DNA of 7,064 nt from Ga0077554 sp046590885 (GTDB taxonomy: Bacteria > Pseudomonadota > Gammaproteobacteria > Ga0077554 > Ga007554): assembly GCA_046590885.1 (NCBI GenBank), contig JBKJTS010000173.1, positions 1 to 7,064 of the forward strand, given 5' to 3'. Below are positions 1 through 6,104 of this stretch, in pieces (the first letter of the stretch is position 1; each line of letters opens with the position of its first letter). The position numbers and the translations under genes are program-made. The notes beneath the pieces were generated by a model, which searched no databases, was not told where the DNA came from, and saw only the letters and a program-made list of their open reading frames with translations.

Positions 1-243
1 GACTCGCCTTTTTACCAGGCCATGCAAGTGGGCACGTTGGTCACGGTAGGCCTGAGCCACACCTTGCTTGAAGAGTATGTCGACAAGCTTAACGCCGTGA
101 CGCCCCAGCAAGTGCAACAAGTCGCACGTAAATATTTGATAGATGATCGCCTCACCGTGGCCGTGCTTGAGCCGCAACCCATGGACGAGAAGGCCCAGCC
201 CCGTGCACCTGCAAAAGCTACTGGAGGTCGTCATGGTCATTAA
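1..243 (+). CDS. M16 family zinc peptidase, C-terminal fragment (5' end outside window)
   Basis: The reading frame is open from base 1 and ends at TAA 241-243, so only the last 80 residues are seen. The visible part matches the end of an M16 (insulinase/processing-peptidase-like) C-terminal domain: a helix with VTPQQVQQVARKYL followed by the closing strand DRLTVAVLEPQP, then a basic, low-complexity tail ending in GGRHGH. The catalytic HxxEH motif would lie in the missing N-terminal half, so activity cannot be read here. The next gene is a second M16 protein that lacks HxxEH. By the known pattern of bacterial M16B pairs, this upstream member is expected to be the zinc-bearing catalytic subunit, and the two probably act together in the periplasm. 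The first internal ATG (22) is not a real start, because homologous sequence continues upstream of it. Confidence 0.85.
   Translation, partial: DSPFYQAMQVGTLVTVGLSHTLLEEYVDKLNAVTPQQVQQVARKYLIDDRLTVAVLEPQPMDEKAQPRAPAKATGGRHGH
223..228 (+). promoter_or_regulatory. Shine-Dalgarno site GGAGGT for the second M16 gene
   Basis: A strong GGAGGT lies inside the end of the upstream M16 gene and 4 bases before ATG 233. The start therefore overlaps the upstream stop (TAA 241-243) by 11 bases, which suggests translational coupling of the two subunits. The alternative ATG at 278 has only a weak AGGA (263-266), 11 bases away. Confidence 0.6.
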
Positions 244-1612
244 TCGCTTTATTTTCTTGCACAGGATCTCATTTCACATGAAAAGAAATATCACCCGTTT
301 TTTAGTATGGCCCTTAGCATTAATAGCGGGATTACTGCTGGCGCCCGTCGCGCTGGTAAGTGCCGCGCCGGTTATTCAACACTGGCAAACCACTAACGGC
401 GCGCGCGTTTACTTCGTGCCCGCGCCCGAGTTGCCGATGGTGGACGTAAGTGTAATTTTTGATGCGGGTGGGGTGCGTGACGCAGGGAAAGGGGGCCTTT
501 CGCAACTCACCAGCGGTCTGCTGGATGACGGTGCCGGTAATTTAAATGCTGACCAGATTGCCGAACACTTCGAAGGTCTCGGCGCGCAATTTTCGGCGCA
601 TGCCGATGGCGAAATGGCAACCGTCAGTCTGCGCAGCCTGAGCAAGCCCGAGATATTAAAGCCTGCGCTGGATGTCATGGCGTTGATTCTGCGTCAACCC
701 ACGTTTCCGCAAGACAGCTTTGAGCGGGAACGCAAACGCATGTTAATCAGCTTGCGCCAGCAGAAAGAGTCACCCGAACAAATCGCTGCTCTGGCCTTTG
801 AGAAAGCTATATATGGTGATCACCCCTATGGCGCGCCGCCGTTAGGCACCGAAGAAACTGTTAACGCCTTAACGCGCGATGATGCGGTTAAATACCATAG
901 CCGTTACTATGTGGCGAATAACGCCGTAATCGCCATCGTCGGTGCTCTGGATCGCACCCAGGCACAAACGCTGGCTGAAACGCTGGTGGGCGATCTACCG
1001 CGCGGCGAAGTTCCGCCGCCGTTGCCTAGTGTACGTGATCTGGAAGCCGCCAACACCATTACCATTGAGCATCCCTCCACACAAACCCACATTCTTGTCG
1101 GCCAGCCCGGTATCAATCGTGCTGATCCAGACTATTTCCCCCTGTATGTCGGCAATCACACTCTCGGCGGTAGCGGTCTAGTGTCGCGCCTGAGCGAAGA
1201 AATCCGTGCTAAGCGTGGCTTGTCGTACAGCGTTTACAGTTACTTCGTGCCGATGCGCGACCGCGGCCCCTTCACCCTCGGCTTGCAAACCCGTAACGAA
1301 AAAGCCACCGAGGCTACGCAAGTAGTACGTAAAGTACTGGCCGACTTCGTCACCACAGGTCCCACAACCAAAGAGCTGCATGCCTCCAAACAAAACATCA
1401 CGGGTGGTTTTCCGCTGCGCATCGACACCAATAAAAAAATCCTCGGCTATATCGGCATGATCGGCTTTTATAACATGCCACTTAACTACCTCGACACTTT
1501 TATTAATCGCGTCGAGGCAGTAACCCTGCCGCAAATTCAGGATGCCTTCAAACGCCGCATCCAGCCAGATAAAATGGTGACGGTGACAGTTGGACGTGCG
1601 GTAACGAAATAA
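233..1612 (+). CDS. Exported M16B peptidase-like protein, non-catalytic subunit (HxxEH lost)
   Basis: 459 residues from ATG 233. A start at 278 would give 444 residues and a more conventional signal peptide, but the ribosome site favours 233. A basic stretch (KRNITR) and a hydrophobic segment at about residues 23-43 end in VSA/A, a signal peptide for export to the periplasm. Two M16 domains follow, at about 50-205 and 208-385, with family landmarks such as DHPYG and the VIAIVG strand. Where active members have HxxEH, this protein has Q91-x-x-S94-G95, so all three motif residues are replaced, and the downstream glutamate region (RMLISLRQQ) is also changed. The C-terminal domain keeps an RGLSY element (R328, Y332), which resembles the R/Y pair that marks the inactive partner in bacterial M16B heterodimers. 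Inferred role: substrate-binding partner of the peptidase encoded just upstream. The natural substrate is unknown. Loss of catalysis is read from the motif, not tested. Confidence 0.9.
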   Translation: MVINRFIFLHRISFHMKRNITRFLVWPLALIAGLLLAPVALVSAAPVIQHWQTTNGARVYFVPAPELPMVDVSVIFDAGGVRDAGKGGLSQLTSGLLDDGAGNLNADQIAEHFEGLGAQFSAHADGEMATVSLRSLSKPEILKPALDVMALILRQPTFPQDSFERERKRMLISLRQQKESPEQIAALAFEKAIYGDHPYGAPPLGTEETVNALTRDDAVKYHSRYYVANNAVIAIVGALDRTQAQTLAETLVGDLPRGEVPPPLPSVRDLEAANTITIEHPSTQTHILVGQPGINRADPDYFPLYVGNHTLGGSGLVSRLSEEIRAKRGLSYSVYSYFVPMRDRGPFTLGLQTRNEKATEATQVVRKVLADFVTTGPTTKELHASKQNITGGFPLRIDTNKKILGYIGMIGFYNMPLNYLDTFINRVEAVTLPQIQDAFKRRIQPDKMVTVTVGRAVTK

Positions 1613-1613
1613 G

Positions 1614-1628
1614 GCGGTTTACTACCGC
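1614..1628 (+). other. Small stem-loop after the M16 pair
   Basis: GCGGT (1614-1618) pairs with ACCGC (1624-1628) around a five-base loop, starting right after the M16 stop. No T-tract follows, so it is not a convincing intrinsic terminator. It may stabilise the 3' end of the M16 message, or be chance. The next gene begins 43 bases after the stop. Confidence 0.25.
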
Positions 1629-1655
1629 TGCTCTCATGCACAAAGAGGCGCTAAA

Positions 1656-2495
1656 ATGGATAAAACATTAGTACAAACCCCTATCCCAGTCGAACCCCAG
1701 CTGGCAAAAGCATTAAGTCAAACTCAGCAGGTAAAAAACACATTAGAAGTCTGCGCTGAGGAACTTACCTCAGTAAATTCGGTGCTTAAAGAGGAGCTTG
1801 TCGAACACTTAACGTTGGATGAAATTCAAGATGCGTTAACCAAAAGTGAAGATATCGAGGACAAGGTTCAGGAATGCGCGGAGGATTTGCATTCAGTGAA
1901 TGTAGCCCTTGCAGAGGAAATCGCTGAGCGGAAAAAACTGGAGGAAAAATTATTAGATGCCAAGGCTCAGGAAGAAAAAAATCGTTACCTGGCCTATCAC
2001 GATGTAACCACAGGGTTGGCCAATCGGGCATTACTCAATGATCGGCTGGCTCAGGCAATGGCTCAGGCGGAGCGTCATGCCCGATCTTTCGCGGTATTGT
2101 TCATTGACCTGGATCAATTTAAGAGCATCAACGACACTTATGGACACGCCGTTGGAGACCAGGTGTTGAAAATGGTGGGTGCCAACTTACAAGCATGCGT
2201 GCGCGATGAAGACACTGTCAGCCGGCTGGGGGGAGATGAGTTCCTATGTCTACTGATGGAGGTAGAGGAAGATGCTAACGTCGCAAAAGTTGCCGAGTCA
2301 ATGATAAAAAAGGTTTCTGCGCCATGTGAGATCAATCATGTAATGCTGGGTGTGAAACCGAGTATCGGGATAGCGCTTTATCCCCGAGATGGAACTTCAG
2401 CAGAAACTTTGCTTAAAAATGCTGATGCTGCGATGTATAAAGCCAAACAGGATAGCAACGGGTTTGTTTTCTTCAACAGGCTCTCGGTAACATAA
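1656..2495 (+). CDS. Soluble diguanylate cyclase (GGDEF) with duplicated coiled-coil N-terminus
   Basis: 279 residues; ATG 1656 has AAGAGG (1643-1648) seven bases upstream. The C-terminal GGDEF domain (about 110-275) condenses two GTP into cyclic di-GMP. Its active-site loop is intact (GGDEF, 192-196), as is the metal/GTP segment FIDLDQFKSIND (D151). R183-x-x-D186 sits exactly five residues before GGDEF, the standard position of the product-binding inhibitory I-site, so feedback inhibition is expected. Further family marks are KPSIGIALYP and NADAAMYKAK. No membrane segment or signal peptide is present, so it should be cytoplasmic. Residues 26-107 are charged, helical, coiled-coil-like sequence made of two tandem copies of about 41 residues, each with CAE(E/D)LxSVN (C33 and C74). 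This probably drives dimerisation and may carry the input signal. No known sensor domain is recognised. The gene is in line with the M16 pair, but a shared transcript is not shown. Confidence 0.93.
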   Translation: MDKTLVQTPIPVEPQLAKALSQTQQVKNTLEVCAEELTSVNSVLKEELVEHLTLDEIQDALTKSEDIEDKVQECAEDLHSVNVALAEEIAERKKLEEKLLDAKAQEEKNRYLAYHDVTTGLANRALLNDRLAQAMAQAERHARSFAVLFIDLDQFKSINDTYGHAVGDQVLKMVGANLQACVRDEDTVSRLGGDEFLCLLMEVEEDANVAKVAESMIKKVSAPCEINHVMLGVKPSIGIALYPRDGTSAETLLKNADAAMYKAKQDSNGFVFFNRLSVT

Positions 2496-2602
2496 CTATC
2501 CGTTTTTGGTTCTTGTTGTAATTAGCTTAGGCGGTTGTTTGGCATTGCTGCTTCGACCTGTGTGTCATGTACAAAATATGCAATAACCCACGTTGAACCA
2601 AG

Positions 2603-2619
2603 TTACCCAGCGGGGGTAA
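2603..2619. terminator. Candidate stem-loop between the two convergent cyclase genes
   Basis: TTACCC (2603-2608) pairs perfectly with GGGTAA (2614-2619) around a five-base loop. It lies 18 bases beyond the stop of the minus-strand cyclase and 108 bases beyond the plus-strand one. Neither side has a clean T-run (AATTTATC follows on the plus strand), so it is a weak candidate for ending either transcript. The rest of 2496-2636 shows no gene or recognisable signal. Confidence 0.3.
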
Positions 2620-2636
2620 ATTTATCATGCCTTTGT

Positions 2637-3998
2637 TCACTTCCTAAAGGGGATAACATTATTTTTTTCCATGCCGTCCACAGCTACAGCAGAAAAATGG
2701 GTAGAGCGGTTACGTCCTAATTTTTTACTTTGAGACAAAGCAATTTCAGTCGCCTTTAGAAATTTTTCAACGCTGTCTATGTCAGACGCCTCTGGAATAG
2801 AGGCCGCGCCAATACTAATGGTTAAGGAAAGAACCTGGTTACCCACCCGCACTCGCAGTGCTAGTATCGCCGCGCGCAATTTTTCTGCGGCAGCCATGGC
2901 TCCCAATGTATCGGCACGCTTGCATAGGATTGCAAATTCTTCACCGCCGATACGACATACCACATCGCTCTTGCGAGTATGTTGACGTAGTACCTTGGCA
3001 ACGTCCTTCAAAACCATGTCACCGACATCCTGCCCATAAACATCATTAATCTTTTTTAAAAAATCAATGTCTATCAGCAACAAGCTATTATTTTCCCCAT
3101 GGCGCAAGGAGAGGGCGGTTTCAAATTCTGCGGTTATATCAAAGTGACGCCGGTTATAGAGCCCCGTCAAGGAATCAGTGATGGATAGGTGTTGCAACTC
3201 CAAAGATTGTTTTAATAGTTTTTGGTTGGTTTCAAGCAACTTGCTATCGGCCAGATCAAGCTTTAATTGCAGCCGCTCATTGGCATCGTTAAGCTCCGTG
3301 CGCATCAGGTTAAATTGCCGTGCCAGATCGCCGAATTCATCATTGGAATAAATAGGTATGTCACTGACCATCTTTCCACTATTCGCAATACTACTGCGGA
3401 TGGATCGGGAAATAACGCTCAGGGGGCGCACGATAACGTAGGACAGCGCAAAAAAATTCCCCAAGGCAATAAACAAAATCATTAATAACTCTCGCTTGAT
3501 TAATGGCGAACGCTGGTCTTCCATTTTTTTAACAAAATTTAGCGTGGTGATCCCCAGTGTAAGATGGCCGATAATCTCATTGTCAATCCTGATGGGCTCG
3601 TGCAGGAGGGTCTGATATTGATTAGTCTCGTGAAGCTTTCCAGCTTCCGCCATGACTTTACCTTTGGCGTTACTAACCTTCACATACTCGATATTTTGGG
3701 ATTTAATCAGCTCGTTAAGCAGGAGCTGAATGGCAGGATAGTCGGAGCCCATCACACTGAATGCCAATGTGCGTGACGCGTAGCGCGTAATCTCAGCCGC
3801 GTGACGATTGGTTTCCTTGAGGCCGTCTTCCTGCTGCCACTCTATGGCCCACCAGCCATTTACCCCAAGTGCCAGCATTAATGTGCTCAACAACACCAAA
3901 ATCATTTTTTGGCGTATCCCCAAGCGCAGAAAAGGAGTTTTGTTCTGTGACATTGATATGGCCAGGCGTGGCCTATGGCATGTAACGGGTACGCCCAT
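2637..3998 (-). CDS. Inner-membrane diguanylate cyclase: periplasmic sensor, HAMP and GGEEF domains
   Basis: 453 residues. Order: short cytoplasmic N-terminus, membrane helix at about 32-48, periplasmic sensor region at about 49-168, second membrane helix at about 170-190, HAMP at about 191-240 (P192, and D220-E221-F222-G223), coiled coil to about 268, then GGDEF domain at 272-430. The catalytic loop is GGEEF (351-355), an active variant. D310 lies in LLLIDIDFLKKIND, and R342-x-x-D345 five residues before GGEEF is an intact inhibitory I-site. The sensor region (SRTLAFSVMGSDYPAIQLLL, then a strand and VSNAKGKVMAEAG) looks like a CHASE8-type or related extracellular fold, but this is a tentative match and the ligand is unknown. 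Inferred action: a periplasmic signal passes through HAMP to control cyclic-di-GMP synthesis. The start is uncertain. ATG 3998 has a GGGTGG-like site four bases upstream; ATG 3953 (438 residues) gives a more usual N-terminus but has no visible ribosome site. The gene diverges from the flavin hydroxylase across 126 bases. Confidence 0.92.
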   Translation of the reverse strand: MGVPVTCHRPRLAISMSQNKTPFLRLGIRQKMILVLLSTLMLALGVNGWWAIEWQQEDGLKETNRHAAEITRYASRTLAFSVMGSDYPAIQLLLNELIKSQNIEYVKVSNAKGKVMAEAGKLHETNQYQTLLHEPIRIDNEIIGHLTLGITTLNFVKKMEDQRSPLIKRELLMILFIALGNFFALSYVIVRPLSVISRSIRSSIANSGKMVSDIPIYSNDEFGDLARQFNLMRTELNDANERLQLKLDLADSKLLETNQKLLKQSLELQHLSITDSLTGLYNRRHFDITAEFETALSLRHGENNSLLLIDIDFLKKINDVYGQDVGDMVLKDVAKVLRQHTRKSDVVCRIGGEEFAILCKRADTLGAMAAAEKLRAAILALRVRVGNQVLSLTISIGAASIPEASDIDSVEKFLKATEIALSQSKKLGRNRSTHFSAVAVDGMEKNNVIPFRK

Positions 3999-4095
3999 TG
4001 CGCCACCCTGACACAGGGAATAGCGTCATTTCTATATGATTCTTAAGGAAGTCCTACTCTCCCTTACCGGGTGCTGTGATAAACTAGAGTTATGT

Positions 4096-4112
4096 CCTTA
4101 GTGTATATAAGG
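4096..4112 (+). promoter_or_regulatory. Leader stem-loop over the possible ribosome site of the hydroxylase gene
   Basis: CCTTA (4096-4100) pairs with TAAGG (4108-4112) around a seven-base loop. The right arm overlaps AAGGG (4109-4113), the only Shine-Dalgarno-like sequence before ATG 4125, so folding could hide the ribosome site. A five-pair, partly A/T stem is weak and may be chance. I saw no convincing -35/-10 pair for either gene in the 3999-4124 divergent spacer. Confidence 0.2.
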
Positions 4113-4124
4113 GTTATGTAATGT

Positions 4125-5444
4125 ATGAGCGTAACCCGGCACCCTATTCGTCAAATGAACAGTTTTATGGAAATCATACAGCAGGATTACGACATCATTA
4201 TCGTCGGTGCGGGCATGGTCGGCGCCACGCTAGCGTGTGCCCTCGGATCAAGTGCCTTGCGTATCGCCGTGCTTGAAGCCCAGCCATTGCCCGCTGACAC
4301 TATGATTGATGATGACATTGATCTGCGCGTGTCAGCCATCACTCACGCATCCCAACGCATTTTCACAGCGGTGGGAGCCTGGCCCGGCATGACAGCGCGG
4401 CGGATGAACGCATTTCGTGAAATGCATGTATGGGATGAGGGCAGCCCCCAGGATTATGCGCCTATCCATACCCCACCTTATAAAGGCGAAATCCATTTTG
4501 ACAGCGCCGAGATCGGCGAGCACACCTTGGGCTATATTGTAGAGAATCGCGTCATCCAGGCAGCGCTGCTGGATCGGCTGCGCGCCTTCAGCAACATCAC
4601 CTTGCTGTGCCCTGCCAGTGTGGCGTCTGTAAACATCACTGCCGATGCCGTGCGGGTCGGTCTCGTGCCTACAGATGTAAACCGGGGCCGCCAGCTTATC
4701 GCTAAACTAGTGATAGGTGCCGATGGTGCGCACTCTAAGGTGCGACAATTGGCCGGCATTACGACACGGGGCTGGAGCTATATACAAAAAGGCGTAGTGG
4801 CCACCGTCAAAACGGCATTGCCACACCTTGATACCGCCTGGCAACGCTTTTTGCCCTGCGGGCCCCTGGCTTTTTTGCCACTCCATGATGGATGTTGCTC
4901 GATTGTCTGGTCCACCACCCCAGAACACGCTGATGCATTGGTAGCCATGGACGAAACCGCGTTTCTTGCGGCGCTTGATCAAGCATTCGGTAACAAGCTG
5001 GGCAAAATGATGACAAGCTCCGGTTCCCGCGCTGCATTTCCCCTCTACTTGCAACATGCCACCGCCTATACGGCACCTCGCCTGGCTCTCATCGGCGATG
5101 CCGCTCACACGCTGCATCCGCTGGCCGGCCAGGGAGTAAATCTGGGCGTGCTGGATGCCGCTACCCTTGCAGAGGTGATACTGGACGCTTACAATTTAGG
5201 CAAGGACGTTGGCGCATATAGTATACTGCGTAGATATGAGCGCTGGCGCAAAGGTGACAATCTTGCCATGATGGCTATAATGGATGGCTTCAAGCGATTG
5301 TTTAGCAATGATTTTAAACCATTGCGATGGTTACGCAGCCGGGGGTTGGCTTTCACTCATCGGCTTCCGCCAATTAAGAATCTCATCATGCGTCATGCTA
5401 TGGGGCTGACGGGCGATTTACCCAAAATAGCACGCCGAGGGTAG
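4125..5444 (+). CDS. FAD-dependent aromatic-ring hydroxylase, UbiH/UbiI/UbiF/COQ6 family
   Basis: 439 residues, slightly longer than the usual 390-410, which fits a late real start (ATG 4158 or 4167) as well as ATG 4125. AAGGG stands 11 bases before 4125 and the later ATGs have no ribosome site, so 4125 is kept. The motifs of class A flavin monooxygenases appear in order: dinucleotide-binding G28-x-G30-x-x-G33 with E51 at the end of the second strand, DLRVSAITHAS (66-76), the DG motif IGADG (197-201), and the GD motif LIGDAAHTLHPLAGQGVNLG (322-341). The last is the family signature. The C-terminal RLPP...MRHAMGL stretch also fits. Members use O2 and NAD(P)H to hydroxylate the ring of polyprenylated ubiquinone precursors, usually in a membrane-associated Ubi assembly. 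Which ring position (C1, C5 or C6) is modified cannot be told from sequence alone, so no gene symbol is given. No other ubi gene is in view. Confidence 0.93.
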   Translation: MSVTRHPIRQMNSFMEIIQQDYDIIIVGAGMVGATLACALGSSALRIAVLEAQPLPADTMIDDDIDLRVSAITHASQRIFTAVGAWPGMTARRMNAFREMHVWDEGSPQDYAPIHTPPYKGEIHFDSAEIGEHTLGYIVENRVIQAALLDRLRAFSNITLLCPASVASVNITADAVRVGLVPTDVNRGRQLIAKLVIGADGAHSKVRQLAGITTRGWSYIQKGVVATVKTALPHLDTAWQRFLPCGPLAFLPLHDGCCSIVWSTTPEHADALVAMDETAFLAALDQAFGNKLGKMMTSSGSRAAFPLYLQHATAYTAPRLALIGDAAHTLHPLAGQGVNLGVLDAATLAEVILDAYNLGKDVGAYSILRRYERWRKGDNLAMMAIMDGFKRLFSNDFKPLRWLRSRGLAFTHRLPPIKNLIMRHAMGLTGDLPKIARRG

Positions 5445-5503
5445 CGGAAGAATGCGTCCAATCAAATTTAAGTTGAATATTCTACAATGAATTTTGTTCA
5501 TTT

Positions 5504-5546
5504 TGTGACATACCGCACAGTTTTCCTGCAAGTTTTGCGCGATAAT
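5504..5546 (+). promoter_or_regulatory. Candidate class II CRP-type promoter for the small exported protein
   Basis: TGTGA (5504-5508), six bases, then GCACA (5515-5519) matches the CRP/Vfr half-site pattern TGTGA-N6-TCACA at nine of ten positions. GATAAT (5541-5546) is a five-of-six -10 box. Taking its last base as -7 puts the start of transcription near 5553 and the centre of the site at -41.5, the spacing of class II activation. There is no good -35 box, as is usual for such promoters. This is a pattern match in an AT-rich spacer and could be chance. Confidence 0.3.
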
Positions 5547-5569
5547 TGCTCTATATTCCCTGCCTCTTC

Positions 5570-5574
5570 GGAGA
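5570..5574 (+). promoter_or_regulatory. Shine-Dalgarno site GGAGA pointing to a GTG start
   Basis: GGAGA lies eight bases before an in-frame GTG at 5583. The later ATG 5610 has no ribosome site close by, and the earliest ATG (5487) lies upstream of the candidate promoter. This site is the main reason for choosing GTG 5583. Confidence 0.45.
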
Positions 5575-5582
5575 TATTAGCT

Positions 5583-6083
5583 GTGTGGTTTACTACCCGT
5601 AGACTGATAATGGCAAAAATATCATTTCTAACTTTTGCTGGTGCGCTGTTTGTCTGCGCAGGCAGTGCGATTTCTGGCGAAGGGACGGAATTTAGCTTGA
5701 TATCGGCGCGCCCCACGCTGGGCTCTATAGATTGCCTGCGCCCCGCAGGGATGATGTCCGCAGCCTGTCCGCATGAGATAGCCTTACCCGGCGGCTTGCA
5801 GCCAGACGCCAATCCCAGTGAAATCGGCACTTATCGCGTCCTGCGTCTTCTAGCCAATGAACGACTCCATAAACGCTTCTCATTTTTAAAGCCCTACGAC
5901 CCCAATCGACGGTTTGCTTTACCACCAGGCTTTTCTGCCAACATGGTTTTGGGGTACCCGGGGGCAAATATGTACCTCGATTTACAAGATCTCAGCGTTG
6001 AATGGCGGCTATTTAACAGCGCGGTACGGCCCTTTAATAATGAGGATACTTACGCGGTTATGCGGTTTTCATGGCGCTGGTAA
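5583..6083 (+). CDS. Small exported protein of unknown function
   Basis: 166 residues from GTG 5583, or 157 from ATG 5610. I do not recognise the family. The N-terminus (basic TTRR, then hydrophobic ISFLTFAGALFVCAGSA at about residues 13-29) is a signal peptide, so the product should leave the cytoplasm. The mature part has two cysteines 11 apart (C51, C62) that could form a disulfide, a Pro/Gly-rich middle, and an end in which VEWRLF and YAVMRFSWRW alternate polar and hydrophobic residues. A terminal aromatic residue (W) after such a strand is typical of outer-membrane barrel proteins. With only two clear strands, however, a periplasmic or surface-attached protein is equally possible. It lies 138 bases after the hydroxylase gene with its own candidate promoter, and its stop is 21 bases from that of the convergent phospholipase-D-like gene. 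The reading frame is probably real given the signal peptide and ribosome site, but no homology supports it here. Confidence 0.6.
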   Translation: MWFTTRRLIMAKISFLTFAGALFVCAGSAISGEGTEFSLISARPTLGSIDCLRPAGMMSAACPHEIALPGGLQPDANPSEIGTYRVLRLLANERLHKRFSFLKPYDPNRRFALPPGFSANMVLGYPGANMYLDLQDLSVEWRLFNSAVRPFNNEDTYAVMRFSWRW

Positions 6084-6104
6084 ATGGGGTTGTGGTTTAG
6101 ACTT

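Noticed and set aside
143..232. N-terminal extension of the second M16 frame back to ATG 143
   Set aside because: It lies wholly inside the upstream M16 coding sequence in another frame and has no ribosome site. The residues are not M16-like, and a signal peptide begins later.
2535..2720. 61-residue plus-strand frame between the cyclases
   Set aside because: Its 3' half overlaps the minus-strand cyclase, it has no ribosome site, and the product shows no recognisable features.
4064..4090. TTACCG and TAGAGT as a promoter for the hydroxylase
   Set aside because: The -35 match is poor (three of six), the -10 is four of six, and the 15-base spacing is short.
4707..5117. 136-residue antisense open frame in the hydroxylase gene
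   Set aside because: It mirrors a well-supported FAD hydroxylase, with no domain or ribosome site of its own. Other antisense frames at 1178-1534, 409-678 and 5498-5830 were dropped for the same reason.
5475..5482. GAATATTC palindrome after the hydroxylase gene
   Set aside because: An eight-base AT-rich palindrome is expected by chance and does not extend; no partner element was seen.
5487..5582. Long start (ATG 5487) for the small exported protein
   Set aside because: It would put 32 extra residues before the signal peptide, has no ribosome site, and overlaps the AT-rich promoter-like region.
5595..5613. Twin-arginine (Tat) signal in TTRRLIMA
   Set aside because: After T-R-R the expected x-F-L-K is L-I-M-A, so only the arginine pair matches. 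A Sec-type signal is the simpler reading.
5646..5657. Lipoprotein cleavage box LFVC in the small exported protein
   Set aside because: The residue before the cysteine is V where A, G or S is needed, and the hydrophobic segment runs on to a normal signal-peptidase site.
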